Shown: piece by piece, positions 59,654 through 64,000 of the stretch
How positions within the stretch are numbered: the stretch's first letter is position 1
Layout: each line of letters starts with the position of its first letter
Source of the DNA: Linnemannia elongata
Lineage: Eukaryota > Mortierellomycota > Mortierellomycetes > Mortierellales > Mortierellaceae
Assembly: GCA_036320915.1 (NCBI GenBank)
Contig: JAXBDG010000006.1
Location: 2,542,001 to 2,606,000 of the forward strand
DNA length: 64,000 nt
Direction of reading: 5' to 3'
Made by a program: the position numbers and the translations under genes
The notes under the pieces: model-generated
What the model saw: only the letters and a program-made list of their open reading frames with translations
Databases searched by the model: none
Told to the model about the DNA's origin: nothing

Positions 59654-61656
59654 ATGACAGAAATCGACGCCTCCAAGGCAGAGGCCGCTACACCCTCGCC
59701 AACCGCAGATTTTGAAGTCGCCTCGCTCAAGAACCCAGAGTACATGCGCAAGTTTGACCGGGTCATCGACGACCTCCAGGATGTCTATTCCCACAAGATC
59801 AGACCTCTTGAGAAGGCTTACAACTATGAGCACTTTTCTTCTTCAGCTCCTCTTGGGAATGATGATATTGCGGCCAAGCCTATGGTCTTGCTTATTGGAC
59901 AGTACTCTACCGTAAGTAGTAAATTGTTTAAGGATAGGCGTATATGCCGAAGAATTTGTAGAGAGAAGTGGAAACCGACTGTTGACAACATTTTTTTTCT
60001 CTTGGTGTATGCAACATAATAGGGCAAGACGACCTTCATTAACTCGCTGTTGAAAAAGTCCTACCCCAGCTCGCACATTGGTGTCGAGCCAACTGTAAGT
60101 AAACAACGTACTCCTTGTACATCATTTACTTGCGCCTGTTATTGTTTCAGCCTTTTCATCTCTAAACTGACAATCACACATCCTCTTCCAACAACGACAA
60201 AACAACAAACAGACGGACAGATTTGTGGCGGTAATGGACAACCCAACAGACAGGATCATCCCCGGAAACGCAGCAGCCGTCTCTTCAGCCCTCCCCTTCA
60301 AGGGCCTCGACAAGTTCGGACAAGCCTTCCTCTCTCGCTTCCAAGTCTCCCAGACCCCCTCCCCTGTCCTTCAGAATTTCACTATTGTCGATACCCCCGG
60401 TATTCTATCGGGCGACAAGCAGCGTGATCGTGGATACGACTACACTTCTGTGATTGAGTGGTTCGCAGAGAGGGCAGATCTGGTCTTGTTGTTGTTTGAT
60501 TCCCACAAGTTGGATATCTCGAACGAACTCAAGGCTGCTATCCATGCGCTGAAGGGTCATGAGGAGAAGGTTAGGGTGGTCTTGAATAAGTCGGATATGG
60601 TCAACCAGCAACAGCTCATGCGCGTGTAGGTCTCCCCCGTTTTTTTTTGATCTTGGTCTGTGGAACACATGAATGACAACGACAAGTATGTCACGGGATG
60701 GCAACTAACCCGATGTTCATTTTTCGAATGCTTTTGGAATAGATACGGAGCGTTGATGTGGTCGTTGGGAAAGGTGGTGCACACTCCCGAGGTGATGCGG
60801 GTGTACTTGGTCTCGATCTGGTTGGAGAGACCCCCGAACGCCTTTGACGACTGCAGGACACTTTTGGACTCTGAAAAGAAAGATCTCCTTTTGGACTTGC
60901 AGCAATTACCTATCAACGCTGCCATCCGCAAGGTCAACGAGATTGTCAAGCGTGCGCGTTTGGCCCGTGTCCATGCTCTGATCATGGCCCATTTGCGTGA
61001 CCAGATGCCTTCATTCTATGGAAAGGCTGCTGCCCTCAAGCAGTTGTCGGATAACCTCCCTAGCGAGTTCAAGGCTGTCTCGAAGAAGTTCAGACTTCCT
61101 ATGGGAGACTTCCCAGATGTTGAAAAGTTCCGTGAGGCGCTTCATGGCATGAAATTTGAGCAGTTTGGAGCTCTGAATGAGAAACTTCTGATGGCCTCTG
61201 ATGAGGTATGTTCTAGCACTCGATTGATGTTGGTGCCTGAAAATTAGTGGCGCGCATGAAGATGCATGATTAATTAATCAGCGCTAACCCCCTCGTTGAT
61301 TTGCTATCTTTTCCTAATAGGCGTTGGGCACAGACCTCCCAGAGTTGCTGCAGAGACTCCCCCATCACTCATCATTCACAGGAACGACTGCCCGCCCAGA
61401 ACTGGATTCTGAGGATGAGGATCTCGAAAACGATGACCCCAAACAGCCACTGAAGCGCAACCTTACACGCACAGGAACCCGCTCGCGGTACGCGCCCGTC
61501 AAGCCCGAGCGCGACATTTCAGCGATCATCTACAGCATTGTCTTGTTCACGCTGATTCTGTTCTTTACGACGGTTGTTGGAGGCGGTATTGCGATGAAGA
61601 TGGGGTGGGTTGATGGCATGGGACCTCTGATCGAGTTCTTGAAGCCTCAAGTCTGA
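59654..61656 (+). CDS. EHD/dynamin-type ATPase with C-terminal membrane anchor
   Basis: Membrane-remodelling ATPase of the EHD (RME-1) branch of the dynamin superfamily. Exons: 59654-59911, 60023-60094, 60213-60625, 60743-61205 and 61321-61656, in phase, 513 aa. The N-terminal helical segment ends in KIRPLEKAYNYEHF. The P-loop is GQYSTGKTT (82-90), and an intron splits it between T86 and G87. Switch and G-motifs follow: GVEPTTDRFVAVM, NFTIVDTPGILSG, LVLLLFDSHKLDISNE and VVLNKSDMV. The helical domain includes VHTPEVMRVYLVSIW and RARLARVHALIMAHLRD. EHD proteins normally end in a C-terminal EH domain. Here that position holds an acidic linker, a basic stretch and one hydrophobic helix (about 469-494, SIVLFTLILFFTTVVGG), then 19 residues. 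The absence of EH is seen directly; function as a tail-anchored EHD is inferred. Confidence 0.9.
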
Positions 61657-61968
61657 GAGGGGCTATTCTTGAAGGCACTCGTTGTTTTGCTGTAGATGGC
61701 GCGTTGTCGTCGCGTATATATTGCTTTTTTCTGTAGAAATTTACTTTCCAATAATAATATGAATCCAAAGAATAACGCGTTCATGGGTGAATTGGAGAAA
61801 CCTCTCAACGACACCACCATAGCTGCGGTTGACGATTTGCCACGGTGCATAGAGTCTAGAGATGGATGTGACTGATTCAAATAGAGGTGGTGATGTAGCA
61901 TTCTGTGTCTCTATCTTCGCATAGTAGCTGTTGTCATATATGCCTACACGTACCTGACACCTGCCTTC

Positions 61969-62292
61969 ATGTCCATTGTCCCTTCTTCCCATCTCATGAG
62001 GGGACAGCATGTTTTTTTCACCTTGACCACCGTCATCCTCCTCCTGGCTTCGTCCTCGTCCACCTCCGTCGTCATCCAAGCCGCTCCAGCCTCAATCTCC
62101 ACCACCTCCAACTCCGACTCCAATCCGGCCGCCGCCGTCGCTTCTGGCTCTTCTGCAATCGTCGCCAACGAACCAATCGACAATGAGCAAGGATCAAACA
62201 GTGTTTTAAAGAGAAGTATCCACATCCCACATAATCTGATCGAGGCTATCATAGGAAAGCGCAGTAGTGGCGGTGGCGGTGGCGGGCATTAG
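61969..62292 (+). CDS. Small secreted precursor with Lys-Arg-flanked, Gly-ending peptide
   Basis: A 107-aa single-exon frame. Residues 14-38 are hydrophobic (FFTLTTVILLLASSS to VVIQA) and look like a signal peptide; initiation could be at M1 or at M10, which sits directly before it. A polar Ser/Ala/Asn-rich stretch (39-80) follows. K81-R82 and K97-R98 then bracket a 14-residue segment, SIHIPHNLIEAIIG. The tail after it is Ser-Ser-Gly6-His. The layout signal, pro-region, KR, peptide, GKR is that of peptide-hormone precursors cut by Kex2-type proteases, and a Gly before the dibasic site is the usual donor for C-terminal amidation. AATAAA stands at 62391-62396, 99 bp past the stop codon. No family recognised. 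Gene reality is supported by the leader and poly(A) signal, not by homology. Confidence 0.6.
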   Translation: MSIVPSSHLMRGQHVFFTLTTVILLLASSSSTSVVIQAAPASISTTSNSDSNPAAAVASGSSAIVANEPIDNEQGSNSVLKRSIHIPHNLIEAIIGKRSSGGGGGGH

Positions 62293-62390
62293 CACTATTC
62301 CTGTTCTATTTTCTCTTCTTTTTTCTTTGTCTTAGGCTTACTTTCGTTGAAAGTTAACCTCTTGCAAAAAATAATGAAGTGGAGAAATAC

Positions 62391-62396
62391 AATAAA
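62391..62396 (+). terminator. AATAAA poly(A) signal after the peptide-precursor frame
   Basis: Canonical hexamer 99 bp downstream of the stop codon at 62290-62292. Assigned by position. Confidence 0.45.
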
Positions 62397-63245
62397 GTGG
62401 GAGTAGAAACGACGGTGTTTTTGAGCCATGAGTTGAATTCATGGTCCAAGGTCAGCTCAATCTCACAGAATTATTTTTTTCTTTTTTGAGACGCGGTCTG
62501 TCCTCGCCCCTTGTCCTCGCCCTTCCATTCAGTCACACTTATTCGTCTGCGCTTCCCCATTGCTCATCAGAAGCATTCATACAGTGTTGAGGAAATGGCT
62601 GTCATTTTCAGAGACACATCATTTGTCCTTGCATCGGAGTCGAAAACCACACTAGCCCTAAGCACCATCCCGCCCAAGGCAAACCACACCCATCCTCGGG
62701 TCTTTCTTCCACCCTCTCGCCTCATTTCAACATTTTATTTCTCTATCACACGAGTACAAAAGAAAGAAAAAAAACGAAAAGAGCCGCTGAGTATCTTTGC
62801 CGACATGGCACAAGTGAAGAAAACGCGAGTGGGCTTTTTGTAGGTTTGATGCACATCTCTGTCCTTGAAAAATATCCAGGGGTGTGACACCATCCTCACT
62901 TTCTTCCTCTCAAAGTTCCTTGTCCTTTCCTTCTTGTTAGTCGCATTATAGGACTGGAGGTGGGCGGGATTGTTTTTTTCTTGAAAGTATGTATAATTTC
63001 TGTCACTGTCTCATCGACTATCGCGTACATTATCCCTTGCTGTGATATCACGACGGTGTGTGTCATGGACCAGTCTTTTTGGTCATTCACGACTCTATTG
63101 TATAAAAGAGGGGTCCAACGTTTCTGTTCTCTCAGCATCACTCTCAGCATCCTTTCCTAAAAGGCTTCGCACAAAGGCACAAACATACAAACACTAACAC
63201 ACATACACATCGCTTCATCTGCAGACATCTGCATAAACCACTAAA
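62397..63245. other. Intergenic region
   Basis: About 850 bp with no supportable gene until a TATA-type promoter at its right end (63101). Confidence 0.4.
63101..63108 (+). promoter_or_regulatory. TATA box upstream of hypothetical secreted ORF
   Basis: TATAAAAG, 145 bp before the ATG at 63246, followed by a C/A-rich leader with short direct repeats (ACAAACACTAACACACATACAC region). The arrangement resembles other promoters in this window. Confidence 0.5.
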
Positions 63246-63467
63246 ATGAACAAGCGTACGATCCGCAACCGACAGCTTATTACAATCTTTCTGGCCTTCC
63301 CTTTGCTTCTTATCGAGTATGGGGTGCAAAGCTGCCAAGGGGTTAGTTATGCAGCCTCTTGTTCGCCTAGCCTTGCGCAGCGTGTCGTCGTCGTCCCTTT
63401 TTTTTCAAGCAATCTGAAAGGGAGGGAAGTTCCGTATTTAATTCGGTGTTACCCGTACAAACAGTAA
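63246..63467 (+). CDS. Hypothetical small secreted protein, possibly first exon of a longer gene
   Basis: A 73-aa frame with a basic start and a hydrophobic core (LITIFLAFPLLLIEYG), a plausible signal peptide. The mature part contains three or four cysteines and a VVVVPFF stretch. A possible donor GTTAGT occurs at about 63341, after SCQG, so the gene may continue in exons I could not identify. The ATG context (ACTAAAATGA) and TATA box support transcription. No family recognised. Confidence 0.4.
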   Translation: MNKRTIRNRQLITIFLAFPLLLIEYGVQSCQGVSYAASCSPSLAQRVVVVPFFSSNLKGREVPYLIRCYPYKQ

Positions 63468-64000
63468 TGTTGCAATCGTTACCTTTTACTCTTTGGCACC
63501 CCCCACCCCTTCACATATATACACGTCCTCTTTTTGTAAGGAGAAAAAAAAAAAAAAGGTGGGACGATGAAAATCGGATAGGCTCAAAGGAGTGGGATGA
63601 CAAAGTCTCGATGAAAAAATAAGATGTTTATCCTACACGCCCTGGCGGCTTCATTTTTTTTTTGTTGTTTCAGAGAACCTCTTTCTTCCTTTGACTCATT
63701 TTTGCCTTCAAAACCTCCTAGTTCAATCGCACGCATGTACTTTTGGGCAATACTTGAAAAAAAGACCTCAAGTGCGGAGGATTTTATTAGGGTGCACAAA
63801 AAAAGGAGGTGCGGTGGTTTGAAAGGAGGGGAGGGGGGGGGGGGGGGGGGGGGCAAAACGTTCATCCTCTCATCGGAAGGGCAGAATGTTGTTCCTGAAA
63901 GTAGCATCGGTAAGGGAAAACGTTTTCTCGGTAGAGGATCAACTGGATCAATGAAAGGAGTGAACCAAAGCAGTGGAGAGGGGTGTGTGTGAGAAGGAAT
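63468..64000. other. Right edge, no gene recognised; G21 tract
   Basis: Contains a run of 21 G at 63833-63853, preceded by GGAGGGGA. The tract could form a G-quadruplex and is also a likely sequencing weak point. No gene recognised. Confidence 0.5.

Overview
The window reads as nuclear DNA of a filamentous, early-diverging fungus, most likely Mortierellomycotina or another Mucoromycota. That placement is inference. It rests on intron-rich genes (up to 15 exons) with GTAAGT-like donors and TAG/CAG acceptors, TC-rich promoters, many long A/T homopolymers, and family content: a tepsin-like AP-4 accessory protein and an EHD-type dynamin ATPase (families I recall as rare or absent in yeasts and most Dikarya), Sel1-repeat proteins, and a T7-like mitochondrial RNA polymerase. 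I saw no bacterial operon structure, tRNA, rRNA or CRISPR array. All spliced models below were built by eye from splice signals and reading-frame continuity, and every exon junction was checked for phase.

Layout. 0-10 kb: PUT2 (P5C dehydrogenase, cut by the window start) divergent from NSA2 (60S ribosome assembly), then PDB1 (pyruvate dehydrogenase E1 beta). 11-30.4 kb is dense housekeeping: a tepsin-like gene on +, then five minus-strand genes in tandem, FIP1 (mRNA 3' end formation), an acid-sphingomyelinase-like phosphodiesterase, SEC23 (COPII coat), RAD9 (9-1-1 checkpoint clamp) and the condensin HEAT subunit YCG1/CAP-G. The last is divergent from a DPY30/SDC1 COMPASS subunit.

31.3-41.6 kb is a sparse accessory stretch. 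It holds a dead PIF/Harbinger-type transposase, one intact Sel1-repeat gene followed by two decayed Sel1 copies, two small secreted proteins, a short beta-carbonic anhydrase, and a perfect 89-bp tandem repeat.

41.6-64 kb returns to conserved genes: RPO41 (mitochondrial RNA polymerase) divergent from a PTC1-like PP2C phosphatase, a HotDog thioesterase, a SIP5-like RING protein divergent from threonine aldolase (GLY1), and an EHD-like ATPase ending in a membrane anchor instead of an EH domain. Next comes a small secreted precursor whose C-terminal region carries one peptide bracketed by Lys-Arg sites and ending in Gly, as in amidated peptide hormones. A second hypothetical secreted ORF lies near the right edge.

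The genes do not form one pathway. Several touch mitochondria (PUT2, PDB1, RPO41, probably GLY1), membrane traffic (SEC23, tepsin-like, EHD-like) or chromosome biology (RAD9, condensin, DPY30). The most interesting candidates for undescribed biology are the GKR-type peptide precursor and the membrane-anchored EHD protein, which are neighbours at 59.6-62.3 kb.
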